Source of the DNA: Welwitschia mirabilis
Taxonomy: Eukaryota; Gnetophyta; Gnetopsida; Welwitschiales
DNA: 47,786 nt
Direction of reading: 5' to 3'
Assembly (NCBI GenBank): GCA_051453625.1
Contig: JBOZIK010000001.1
Coordinates: 162,942,848-162,990,633 of the forward strand
Shown: positions 38,860 to 47,786 of the stretch, in pieces
Position numbering within the stretch: position 1 is the stretch's first letter
How the letters are laid out: each line of letters starts with the position of its first letter
Translations under genes and position numbers: made by a program
The notes under the pieces: model-generated
Told to the model about the DNA's origin: nothing
The model's database searches: none
Seen by the model: only the letters and a program-made list of their open reading frames with translations

Positions 38860-41800
38860 CCCTTCCACTTAAGGAAAAACTCATCCTTGAGTTGGGTTCA
38901 GGATTAGGATACATCAGCTCATTAGATGTGTGAAATGGGGACAAATCAGCTACATTGAAGGTATTAAAAATCCCCATGCTCATTGGAAGATTAATAAGAT
39001 AGGCATTATCATTGATATTTCTACTAATTATGAATGGTATGTATTTCTTTAGTTGCAACTTGTTGTATGTACCAATTGAAAATTGCTTCCATTGAAGAAA
39101 CACCACGAAAGAGTCACATAATGCAAAAGTCAGTTTCCTCCTACACTTGTTAGTAGTCATATTATAACTTTTATTGGCCTCCTTTAGTTTCTTCTTAACT
39201 TTCTTATGCAGTCCACCACCTGGTTAGCCATATGTATTACTTTAGTTTTGGCTTAAGTTTTATTGACCTCCTTCAATTTCTGCTTCTTTTAGTAACTTAA
39301 CCAGATTTACATTATGCTGTAGTGCCTTGGTATAGACCACAAAAAAGTGGGATATCCAAGTAGCACTATGGATGGTATTGTTATAAATGAAATCTACCTG
39401 AGACAAAGCCAAATTCCACTGCTTCGGCTTCTTTCAACATATGCTATGAATCTAGTTGCTCAAGGTGTGATTAATGACTTCTGTTTAGCCATTAGATTGT
39501 GGGTGAGTTATGTTACTAAAATTCAAGGCTGACTCAAATAAATTCCATAAGGTTTGCCAAAATTGACATAGGAATTTATTGTCCCAACCTGAAGTAACTA
39601 TTTTCGAAAAATATGTAGACAAACTATTTTCTTAAAGAACAGTCTCATCACGCTAACAACATCTGATATCTTCTCATAGGGAATAAAATGTATCATCTTT
39701 GAAAACCTTACAACAAAAATGAACATAGAATCTTCTCCTCTATGTGTTCAAGATAAGTTAAGTACAAAATCCATAGATAAGTTGTCTTATATATTTTTAG
39801 GAAGTGGTAGAGGCATATGCAGCCTAGTGTTATGAGATTTTCCTTTAGTAATATGAGAAATATAACACCTATGCATAAATCTAGTCACATTCCACAACAC
39901 TTATGGCCAATAAAATCTCTCGCAGATTGCAACAACTATCTTATCACATCTCATATGTGCAGCCAATCCACCAGTATGTAGGTCTTAAATTACCTTTTAT
40001 TGTAATGAGGTCTGAGGAAGGCAAAGTAGATTACCTTGCATTAAGTATTCATCCTATACATGAAAGTCCTGCACAAGCTACCCATTCGAACAACTCTTCC
40101 AAGTTTGTTCAAAGTCTTCATCTCCTATGTAACAATCCCACGATTAGTTAAAGCCAACTATCTCCTGCTTCAAGGCAATCAATAAGCCTACTTTTTGACT
40201 TAGTGCATCTCTTCCTACATTATGCACTTATGACTTATGATGTAGCTTGAAAGGAAATTTATATAAAAATTGGCACCATCGGCCATGCATATCCTTACTA
40301 ATTCACTTCTAATTATTCAAGTAGTTTAGTGCCTTATGATCTAAACATAATACAACTTACTTTCCAATCAGATAGTGCTTCCATGTCTTCAAAGCCCACA
40401 TAACTAAATAAAACTCTTTATCATAGGTACTTCACTTTTGCTTGGCATCACTAAGCTTCTCACTAAAGTAGCAAACTCTCCTATACCCTTGGGAGAGAAT
40501 AGCTCCTATTCCCACTCCACTAGCACAATAGTCAACATCAAACATCTTATCAAAATTGGGTAATGTAGGATTGGAGCAGTGCATAACTTCTTTTTTGGTA
40601 AAGCAAAACTCCTTTCAGCTTCTTCTCCTTAATGGAATCTATTGTTATTCAAGCACACTATGATTACCACTATAATGATGCTAAAGTTCTTGATGAAATA
40701 ATAAGAGAAAGTAGCCAACCCATGGAAAATTTGAACTTTTGAGATAGGTTTGCAGGTAGGCCACTCCCTGATTACTTTCACCTTAGCTTCATCTATTATA
40801 ATGCCATCAACACACATAATAAACCCTATAAATAGTAGTTACTTATTAAGAAAACTACACTTCTTAAGGTTTACATAAAGTTTATTCTCCTATAAAACTA
40901 TTAGTATCTCCCTTAAATACAATAAGTGTTCATCCTTAGTTTAGCTATAAATTAGTATGTCATTAAAGTAAACTGCAAAAAAAATTTTAATGAAAGGTTT
41001 TAATACCTAATTTAAAAGTCAGATAAAGGTACTAGGAGTATTTAATAGCTTAAAGAGCATTTCAAAACACTCATACAACCCCTCCTTCATTTGAGAGTTG
41101 TCTTTCACTCATCCCTAGGACTGATTCGAATCTAGTGATAAACATTCTTTAAATCTAGCCTTGAAGACTACCTGGATTTATGTAACCTATCTAGAATTTC
41201 ATTCAATGTAGGAATTGAAAACTTATATCCCACCATGATATTATTAATGGCCTTGCTATCTACACACATCCGCTAGCTACCATTCTTCTTTGGAATCAAT
41301 AAGGTAGGTACAACATAAGGATTTATGCTCTCTTGGATTTGCCTCTTTTGTAACAACTTCTTTACCTTCTCCTTAAGAATCTCACTCTCCTTTGGGATCA
41401 TCCTATAATGTGGTAAATTAGTTAAACTAGCTTCAATAAATAAGTCAATATGGTGTTAAATATCTCTCATGGATGGTAGCCCATCTATAACATCCTCTGA
41501 CATTAAATCATGGAACTCCATCAGTAAAGGCTTAATAGCCTTAGGCTACTCCTCCACTTATAACTCATCATCTATCTCACACACCTGCTTTACTATCAAT
41601 GCGTGAACCTACCTGGTTTCCTTGAGTTCAGCTTTAAATTCCTTAATAAGAGTAAGGAAATTTTTTTCTACAGATTACTTGATCTTGTTTTTTAATTGCA
41701 ATAAGACGTATTTCACTTTATCCTTTTCCAAACTATATTGATTACTCCTTCCTAAAGGCTAGGCATCCACATGAAACTACCGTGACCTCCCACATATAAA

Positions 41801-43410
41801 ATGACATACATCCATATCCACAATATCACAATATACTTCATCTTTATATTTACTAATTGAAAAAGGAATTTTACAGCATTTAGTTACCTCAATGCGATCT
41901 GCTCTAGATTTGATCCAACCCAAGGTGTAAGGATTTGGGCGTTTTTCTACAACAATTTCTAGCTTCTTTATTGCCTTTCTTTTAATAATGTTCTCCATAC
42001 TACCACTGTCCACAACTACAACAAACAAATATGGTGCACCTACTCCAAAAAAATTGATGGTGTTGTAATTGGTCATCTTGTTTTAGAGCTAGCATCATCT
42101 TTTACACTATGTAAGCAGCTTCTCTCATCTTCTTATCTTCAAACCCATCTTCGTATCCATTCAGCTCACAGTAATACACATCCTCCTTGTATTCTCTAGT
42201 TACCATGTTTATTATTTTTCTCTGAGGGCACCCATTTAATTAGTGGCCCCAGTGGTTACATTTGTAACACTTGCCAATTGACAATTTTGCATAAGGTTTT
42301 GTGACTTTCTAAGTCTGTGCCTCCTTATCCATCGCATCCATCATGGCTCACTTTTCTACAGCCTTATCCTCCTAGTTTTTACTATTGTTACCATAACGAT
42401 CATCACATCTTATTATTTCTTGTGATATTTTTGGCTTTTTAACTACACTGATAGATATAAAATTTTCTGAGTCCCTTCTACTCCTCTTTTGCTGCATCAT
42501 CACTACCTTCATGAACATATTATTGGCCTCAGACCACATTCTTAACATCTACACACCAATTTTGTCTCTAATATAGGGTTTCAATCTATTAAGATACCTA
42601 GCTACTTGCTACCCTCGGTCTCGTCAGATTGTTCCGCTTAGTCAGTCTCATGAAATCTGTAGTATACTCATGCATTGAATGATTGTCATATTGGTAATGC
42701 TAGTATTTTTGAAACAAGATTTGCTTATAGTCAGGCAGTAAGAATTCTTGAATTAACAATCTCCTCATTCGAGGCTAGGTACAAATTCGATTCCTTTCTT
42801 CATGCTCTCTTCTTCTCTGCAATCTATCCCACTATGCTAAAGTGCCTCCCTTTAGTCGGCAAGAAACTAATCTAACTTACTTTTCACTAGGGGTCTCCAT
42901 ATAATCGAAGAACCTTTTGACGTCAGTAAGGCAATCCAGGAACTTTTCTATTCCCAATCTGCCATTAAAATAGGGAGTATCAACTTTTAACTTGAAATTG
43001 TTACCTTCCCTATCTTCATTTCTCCTATATTGATCTCCTTGCTATCTTCCACCATATTGAAAATTGTGTTCTTCCTCAAGCTCATCTGCTTCTTCTTTAG
43101 AACTATCATCTTTGATGAAATTCTGCCTATGGATAGGAACAAGCCTGTAGATAGGGTCACCATAAGTAGCATCAACTCCTGGCCTTCTACTGTTGATCTA
43201 GTTCTGGCTCACATCGATGCTGAAAGCATCTAGTTGATCTGCAATCTCATCAAATCATTCCTTGAAGTAATGGAATTTGCGGTCATTTCCTTAATTAAAG
43301 CACCCCAATAAATGTTTCTCTAATCGTTATAATGCTTTGTCCCTAAGGATCGGGGCTTTAGTCTTTCAAGCATCATCACAGAGACCACCACCATCATAGT
43401 CGGTTGCCAT
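38860..43410 (-). pseudogene. Gypsy Gag-Pol polyprotein gene (Reina-like), decayed
   Basis: Starts at the ATG at 43410, four bases beyond the PBS. Gag: CCHC knuckle at 42228-42269 (CYKCNHWGH-stop-LNGC). Protease at 41777-42076: VVVDSGSMENIIKRKAIKKL, then PNPYTLGWIK, YCDIVDMDVCHFI. RT: catalytic box Y-F-N-D at 40959-40970 where Y-F-D-D is expected, followed by the connection region (VKVIREWPTCKPISKVQIFHGL, 40700-40790, shown in parts). RNase H at ~40190-40540 (GVGIGAILSQGYRRVCYFSE). Integrase: GGLAAHMRCDKIVV near 39960, SMDFVL with Asp at 39769-39771, second catalytic Asp replaced by Gly at 39587-39589, TEVINHTL with Glu intact. C-terminal tail 38837-39160 (INDNAYLINLPMSMGIFNTF). Stops sit mainly at Gln and Trp codons. 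Confidence 0.87.
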
Positions 43411-43413
43411 TAA

Positions 43414-43425
43414 GCTCTGATACCA
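43414..43425 (-). promoter_or_regulatory. Primer-binding site, initiator tRNA-Met (perfect)
   Basis: TGGTATCAGAGC on the minus strand, an exact match, just downstream of the 5' LTR and four bases before the gag ATG. Confidence 0.92.
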
Positions 43426-43813
43426 TCTAACATAGTGTGAAAAGCATTCAAAGAAAATCATTAAAGGGAGAGAGAACTCTGTATAATTTCTATTTCAAAA
43501 ATTATTATCTAACAATAGTACATGACGTACTTATTTATAGGACATAAGTCTGTTTAATCAAAATTTTAAAACAATATGGGATTAAAGAAAGATAAGGAAG
43601 CAATAATAAATGCTAAATATAAAAATGGGAGTTACATCATTCCACCCCTTTATCATGGAAATAACAGTAACTGCTAAATATAAAGATGGAGGTTACATCA
43701 CTCCACTCCTGTTAACATAGAAGTAACAATAAATGCTGAAATATAAAGATGGGGGTTACATGACTCCACCTGGCTCGGCTTCATCCATGAAGTCACTAGC
43801 TGTATGTGCCACA
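43426..43813 (-). repeat. 5' LTR of the Reina-like gypsy element
   Basis: Minus-strand start TGTGGCACATAC at 43813; end next to the PBS. TATA box (TATAAATAAG) at 43531-43539. It contains three tandem units of ~61-62 bp (43611-43671, 43672-43733 and a partial third from 43734), each with ATATAAA(A/G)ATGG(G)(A/G)GTTACAT; the 3' LTR has one. Confidence 0.82.
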
Positions 43814-44036
43814 TCACTATGGAGCACTAGACGTAGAAGTTAAACTTTGAAAAAATAATTGATATTGACTTATGATCACAGTTGAATAATTGAAGAATAT
43901 ATTTTAAAACATATTTCTAATATCATTTAAACCAAGTGATTTATGCTTCATAAATGAAAATATTAATCTACACTTAGCTGGTGATATGTCTATAACAAAT
44001 GCTATATAGGCTAGTGATATTCGTATTTATTATGCC

Positions 44037-44260
44037 TCCTTCATGGCTTCTTCTTCTTCAGCTTATGGTTCTATCAATAAGATTATTTGTGATTTTTTAT
44101 GGAGAAACACCTTAAGTGGCAAAGTCTTTCATAGAGTAGCCTAGAGTACATGTTGTCATTCCAAAGCCTTAGGTGGTTTGGGAATTCCTTCTTTAGAGCA
44201 TCAAGGTATTTTATTAGCCTCTAAATGGATTATCAGATCTTTAGATGGCGATGAGGCTTG
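44037..44260 (+). pseudogene. LINE (non-LTR) reverse-transcriptase 3' fragment
   Basis: One frame, with a single TAG at a Trp position, reads INKIICDFLWRNTLSGKVFH, RVA-stop-STCCHSKALGGLGI, PSLEHQGILLASKWIIRSL. This is the region after the RT core of plant LINEs ('..FLW......H.V.W...C.PK..GGLGI..L...N.ALL.KW.WR'). The upstream RT core is absent and the downstream end runs into a 100-N gap, so it is a fragment of unknown extent. Confidence 0.85.
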
Positions 44261-44360
44261 NNNNNNNNNNNNNNNNNNNNNNNNNNNNNNNNNNNNNNNN
44301 NNNNNNNNNNNNNNNNNNNNNNNNNNNNNNNNNNNNNNNNNNNNNNNNNNNNNNNNNNNN
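44261..44360. other. Assembly gap (100 N)
   Basis: Exactly 100 N, probably of unknown true size. It separates the LINE fragment from a copia integrase that runs right up to the gap, so these two need not be neighbours in the genome. Confidence 0.95.
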
Positions 44361-45867
44361 AAACTGTCGTTAAAACACCTTTCCCCTAAAAATGTAAAGG
44401 CAAATTTTCTTAAAAGCGTAATGCCTGTGCTACTTCAAGTATATTCTTATGATGACGCTCAACTCTCCCATTTTGTTGAGGCATGTCAATACAACTTGTT
44501 TCATGTAAAATGCTCTTTTCATTATAAAGTCCTTTATGTCAAACTCTCTACCATTATCACTCCTTATTTTCTTAACCACCTTTCCAAACTGTGTTTCAAC
44601 AAGCTTGCCAAATTCAATTAAATGACTATAAGTTGTGCCTTTTTCTTTTAACAAGAAAACCCAAACAGAATAGTTGTAATCATTAACAATAGTCAAAAAA
44701 TATCGTGCATCATAACTAGAAGTCTGACGATAGGCGCCTTATAAATCAACATGAATTAAATCAAAACATTGTTTTGCACATTTATTACTCAAAGGAAAAG
44801 AAGCTCGTATCTGTTTAACCCAAAAACAAGAATCGCAAACAAAATCATCCAAGAAATTTAAACTACCAACTATAGGAATAAAACATAAATGTTGACTTGC
44901 TTGGTGTCCCATATGACTGTGCCAAATAACTGAGGAGTCTCTGTGCTCAATCTTCAAAGCCGTATATAACTTTATCGATCAAAAATAGTAGACCCCCCCT
45001 TGAATTTCACCCGTTCTAATCAGCGTCATCAAGGTGTGATCCTGTATCACACAAAGTCGATCAATGAAAAGTATTTGACAATTATTCTCAGAAATCAACT
45101 GGCGTATGGAAACTAAATTACAAGTTAAATCAAGAACATAAAGAACATCAACTAATATAATATTTTCATTTAACATAGCCCGATCCTTCTTGGTTACAGT
45201 TGTTCTCGTGTCATTCAGTAACATCACCAGCATTGGAACAGCATCTGTTATGTCTCGTAACAAGTTAATATCACCTATCATATGATTGGATGAATTACTA
45301 TCAAGAATCCATGTAAATGCATTAAATGTATTACCACAGAGATGTTTTAGAGTGTCTATAAGGCTCAAAAGTTTCTAAATTTGATCTGCAAAAATCCCAA
45401 GTATGTTTGAGCCACTGTTTAGAGCATCTCCTCCTTTCGTCGATCGCTCAACCCACTGGCCGCATGATAGATCGTGGCCCTACCTTGCTGGCCATGATTT
45501 CTATTTCCTTCAGAGCCTCTGATGCTTTGGCTCTACTGTCCGGGTTGCTATCCATCTCGCAAGATGCCATCCTTCTACCACTTCGAGTAGCCAATAAGTT
45601 CAAAACACTCTAAAGGTTCATGCCATGAACAGTTGCAATGAGGACAATGATGCTCTCTGTGTCCCCTCTGCATGCCATGGGATTGCTGCCTAGAAGTTCT
45701 AATGGTTGTGCCTCGCTATTGATTGGTTCCCATTACTCGCAGCCTCTATGTTTGGGTGGTGAAAGCCATCACCTCCACCTTTTCTTCTTGGTCTGGAACA
45801 CAGTTAATCATGTCCAGGAGGTATGGCAATCATGCCGCTTAATATCGTAACGGCCCAAGAGCAACCT
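44361..45867 (-). pseudogene. Small copia element, Gag end to integrase, minus strand
   Basis: Right to left: a shortened gag (only ~220 nt between PBS and zinc knuckle; the capsid region is missing), CCHC knuckle CPHCNCSWHEPLEC at 45605-45646 followed by FELIGYSKW, protease region 44979-45368 with LDSNSSNHMIGD (Gly of D-S-G replaced by Asn), zinc-binding part 44739-44957 (IWHSHMGHQASQHL ... CDSCFWVKQIRASFPLS), and integrase core 44361-44750 (FGKVVKKIRSDNGREFDIKD, then after a frameshift near 44500 PQQNGRVERHHKNILEV). First Asp (HVDL), second Asp (RSDNG) and Glu (44458-44460) are all kept. It continues to the gap as LPLHF-stop-GK-VLTTV; RT and RNase H are not in the window. The CFELIGY and GRVER motifs suggest an Ivana/Oryco-type lineage, not certain. 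Confidence 0.82.
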
Positions 45868-45879
45868 GCTCTGATATCA
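45868..45879 (-). promoter_or_regulatory. Primer-binding site, initiator tRNA-Met
   Basis: Minus strand TGATATCAGAGC, one G-to-A change from the canonical TGGTATCAGAGC, directly after the LTR end at 45880. Confidence 0.85.
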
Positions 45880-46157
45880 TAATAAAATGAAGAGCCAAAG
45901 ACTAAACAGAAAAGGGAGTTATGCAAAGGAAATTCGATATTATTTGATGTAAGTAGAGAGGCATACAAAAGAAATAATAAGTCTTTTTTTTTTTTGTAAC
46001 AGACCTACTAACTCTACTAACCATTTTCTTTTTTGTAACTGACCCACTAACTTAATAACTATATAGACCCACTAACTTAATAACCATTTCTTTTTTTGTA
46101 ACTGACCCACTAACTCTATTAACTTAATAATTGTATAGAATATTTTACATGTCAACA
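45880..46157 (-). repeat. 5' LTR of the small copia element (right copy)
   Basis: Minus strand: TGTTGACATGTAAAATATTC ... CTTCATTTTATTA, followed by the PBS. It is ~90% or more identical by eye to the left copy at 35472-35735, with an extra partial CCCACTAACTTAATAAC unit. It lacks the ten bases TCTTTTATAG (plus strand) that contain the TATA box in the left copy. It is inserted within metacaspase exon 1 coding sequence. Confidence 0.88.
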
Positions 46158-46441
46158 AAATCAACCATCACTGAAAATATAAGAAAATGAATGGGTGGAA
46201 AGATTTGGTTTCGTAGAGAGAAATACAAAGGTTCTTATTAATACCGATCCGTCTTACATGCAACCGACTGGTAAGAATATCAGAAAATCTCTTGAGAATC
46301 TCATCCGCAAAGCAGAATCTGGAAATATTTTGTTTTTCCATTATAGTGGCCTTGGCACTCATCTTTCGGCTAAAACGGGGAACTGGGATAATACCAGTTA
46401 TGATGAGTGCATTGTTCGCAGCGACATGAACCTGATGATAG
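46158..46441 (+). pseudogene. Type II metacaspase, exon 1 remnant
   Basis: Metacaspases are Cys proteases cutting after Arg/Lys, linked in plants to cell death and wound responses. The open frame from 46195 reads VERFGFVERNTKVLINTD, PSYMQPTGKNIRKSLENLIR, KAESGNILFFHYSGLGTHLS, YDECIVRSDMNLM: the p20-like region of type II enzymes. In 46158-46194 a shifted, decayed frame resembles the preceding 'INDV.KM..CLVERFGF'. The catalytic His of 'HYSGHGT' is Leu (CTT at 46351-46353), and 'VPCDMNL' has become VRSDMNL. The exon ends at a plausible donor ATAG|GTCTTT (46441/46442), the position where plant type II genes have an intron after DMNL. The first ~25 codons are cut off by the LTR. The exon with the catalytic Cys was not found in the last 1.3 kb. 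Confidence 0.85.
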
Positions 46442-47786
46442 GTCTTTCTTCTTTTATTTTTATTTTTGAAAGCCTTTGCTCTTAAGTTTTTCATGTACAG
46501 TTCGAAACTTAGGAATTGCTTTCCATATAGATTTTCTTATCATTTGAATGTTTTGGAATTTCATTTCCTCATCATCTACACCATTTTTCTTGTCATTTGC
46601 CCAGTGATCATCAAAATTATATATAGATGTAAGCCTAATTGTAAAAAGTCAATGCAAATGGCAATTTCTCTTCTAAAATTCTATATGAATGTTGGAGAAT
46701 TAAAACTGGCATCTATAGTGAAACATCCTTCAATATCATAGTTTTAAAGCATTAGGGTTTTTTGGGTTTGAATAGGTACATGCAAATCTATGTGTGATTT
46801 AAAGTTCTAGAGAGAAAATAACATCATGCGTGGATCATCAGCACTTTCTGAACCATTCATCGTTATAGAATATGGCATTTGTCTTCTTCTTCAAAGATTT
46901 CCGTATCTTCTAAGCACTGGTCATGGATCAACTTTCTCTAATTAACACTTTATGTTCCGTTTTTTGATTTTTGTCAATTTTTTTTGGATTATAAGTTCTG
47001 GCATCATTACAGTTACTCATCTGTATGTTGGTTCAAAAGAATTTTTGTAGTTACATAAACTATAGCCCCAAGTGGGGGGAAAATTACGTTTCCATTTTCT
47101 TAGAAATCTTATTCCATTTGTGAAAATCGTCTGATAATACTATACAGAAAAAACTCTACTTAATATTAAAGCATTACCCTTATGCAGTAAGTCTATTTAA
47201 TATTAAGAGTTACCCTTAGGTAGTGCATCATAAGAAGTAAGTAATCCACAGAAAACTAGAAAGATAAAAATTAAGCACTATAAAATAAGAAAATAAAAAG
47301 AAAAGAATAGACCAAAAGTATAAACAGGTTTATTATGTAAATCTGTAGTTAAGTATTAATATAACATGTAATAGTTAAGGATCACTTAATATGCTTTAAT
47401 TGGTGGTTAAATAAATTAGCATGTAGTATTTAAGGATCCCTTGGTACCTTTTAGTTGGTGGTTAAATAAATTAAATAAATTGTAAAAGATGTAAATTTTA
47501 GTCATTACATTTAAAGAAATAGAAGAGACTATAAAATTAAAATTTTAAGAGTTGCCTTAGGTTCATTATACTTATCATCCTTTCTATACTATATGTATTT
47601 CTAACTTCCTATGTATATTCCTTATTATTCTATATTATTACTACTAATTATATTACACACTCCTATCCACTCTCTTTATTTATACATAATATTATATTAT
47701 ATGTTTTTTTCTTATGCTATGTTTTTATTTATTAATATTATATTATTATACCACATTCAAAACCTATGTATTATATTACATAATAC
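46442..47786. other. Metacaspase intron and AT-rich DNA, no further exon recognised
   Basis: The sequence after the donor has intron-like T-richness. I looked for the SDSCHSGG catalytic-Cys exon on the plus strand and did not find it. The tail (47580-47786) is a TATTATA-rich low-complexity stretch. Confidence 0.5.

Larger units (their letters stand above)
38575..43813 (-). mobile_element. Complete Reina-like Ty3/gypsy element, minus strand
   Basis: From right to left: 5' LTR (~43426-43813), perfect Met PBS (43414-43425), gag-pol (43410 to ~38870), purine-rich tract (38855-38870), 3' LTR (~38575-38854). Order protease-RT-RNase H-integrase defines gypsy. The ~5.2-kb size, short LTRs and the protease and integrase motifs suggest the Reina clade of chromoviruses. 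It lies between the MYB island and the LINE fragment. LTR ends next to the PBS side are approximate and no clear target-site duplication was seen. Confidence 0.85.

Noticed and set aside
45407-45850. Two plus-strand frames of 68-70 codons
   Set aside because: They are antisense to the small-copia gag and zinc-knuckle region, which explains the sequence better.

Overview
This is a window of a plant nuclear genome, very A+T-rich and built almost entirely of old LTR retrotransposons. The evidence is several Ty1/copia and Ty3/gypsy elements with plant-type initiator-Met primer-binding sites, a LINE fragment, the first exon of an R2R3-MYB gene, and a first-exon remnant of a plant type II metacaspase. 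Recognisable element reading frames are broken mostly by TAA, TAG and TGA codons sitting where the families have Gln (CAA/CAG) or Trp (TGG). That is the mark of long-term C-to-T decay of methylated cytosine. Low G+C plus undeleted, deaminated elements suggests a large, slowly purged genome such as a gymnosperm. A very GC-poor one like Welwitschia would fit, but this is inference and no species-specific marker is visible.

Layout. 1-5.7 kb: AT-rich DNA with nothing recognisable. 5.7-9.3 kb: the 3' end of a Tekay/Del-like gypsy element (pol C-terminus, decayed polypurine tract, 2.3-kb LTR), with a second LTR fragment in the opposite orientation on its left, giving a ~0.6-kb-arm inverted repeat. 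9.9-12.2 kb: a SIRE/Maximus-like copia gag fragment. 12.4-12.7 kb: an array of AGACATCTT motifs in both orientations. 13.0-14.3 kb: a decayed ORF resembling the 'putative plant transposon protein' domain. 15.0-21.7 kb: a SIRE/Maximus-like copia element with 5' LTR, PBS, gag, protease, integrase, RT, RNase H, PPT and the start of a 3' LTR. 24.4-25.7 and 31.8-33.4 kb: two LTRs of one Athila/Tat-type gypsy family in inverted orientation; the minus-strand one is followed by gag-protease remains near 30-30.8 kb. 27.1-28.3 kb: a ~0.6-kb tandem duplication.

35.5-46.2 kb: two ~270-bp LTRs of one small copia family in the same (minus) orientation. They enclose a GC-richer island with MYB exon 1, a complete 5.2-kb Reina-like gypsy element (minus), a LINE fragment, and the 5' half of the small copia element (minus). 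The right-hand LTR interrupts metacaspase exon 1, whose remainder follows at 46.2-46.4 kb.

No protein-coding gene in the window looks complete. The two host-gene pieces are fragments with lesions: a one-base frameshift in the MYB exon, and loss of the catalytic His in the metacaspase. Four N-runs (535, 706, 100 and 100 bases) interrupt the sequence. The two 100-base runs are likely gaps of unknown size, so adjacency across them is uncertain. I found no convincing new system. The most unusual items are the LTR pair bracketing the MYB exon, the promoter-type inverted repeat, and the AGACATCTT array.
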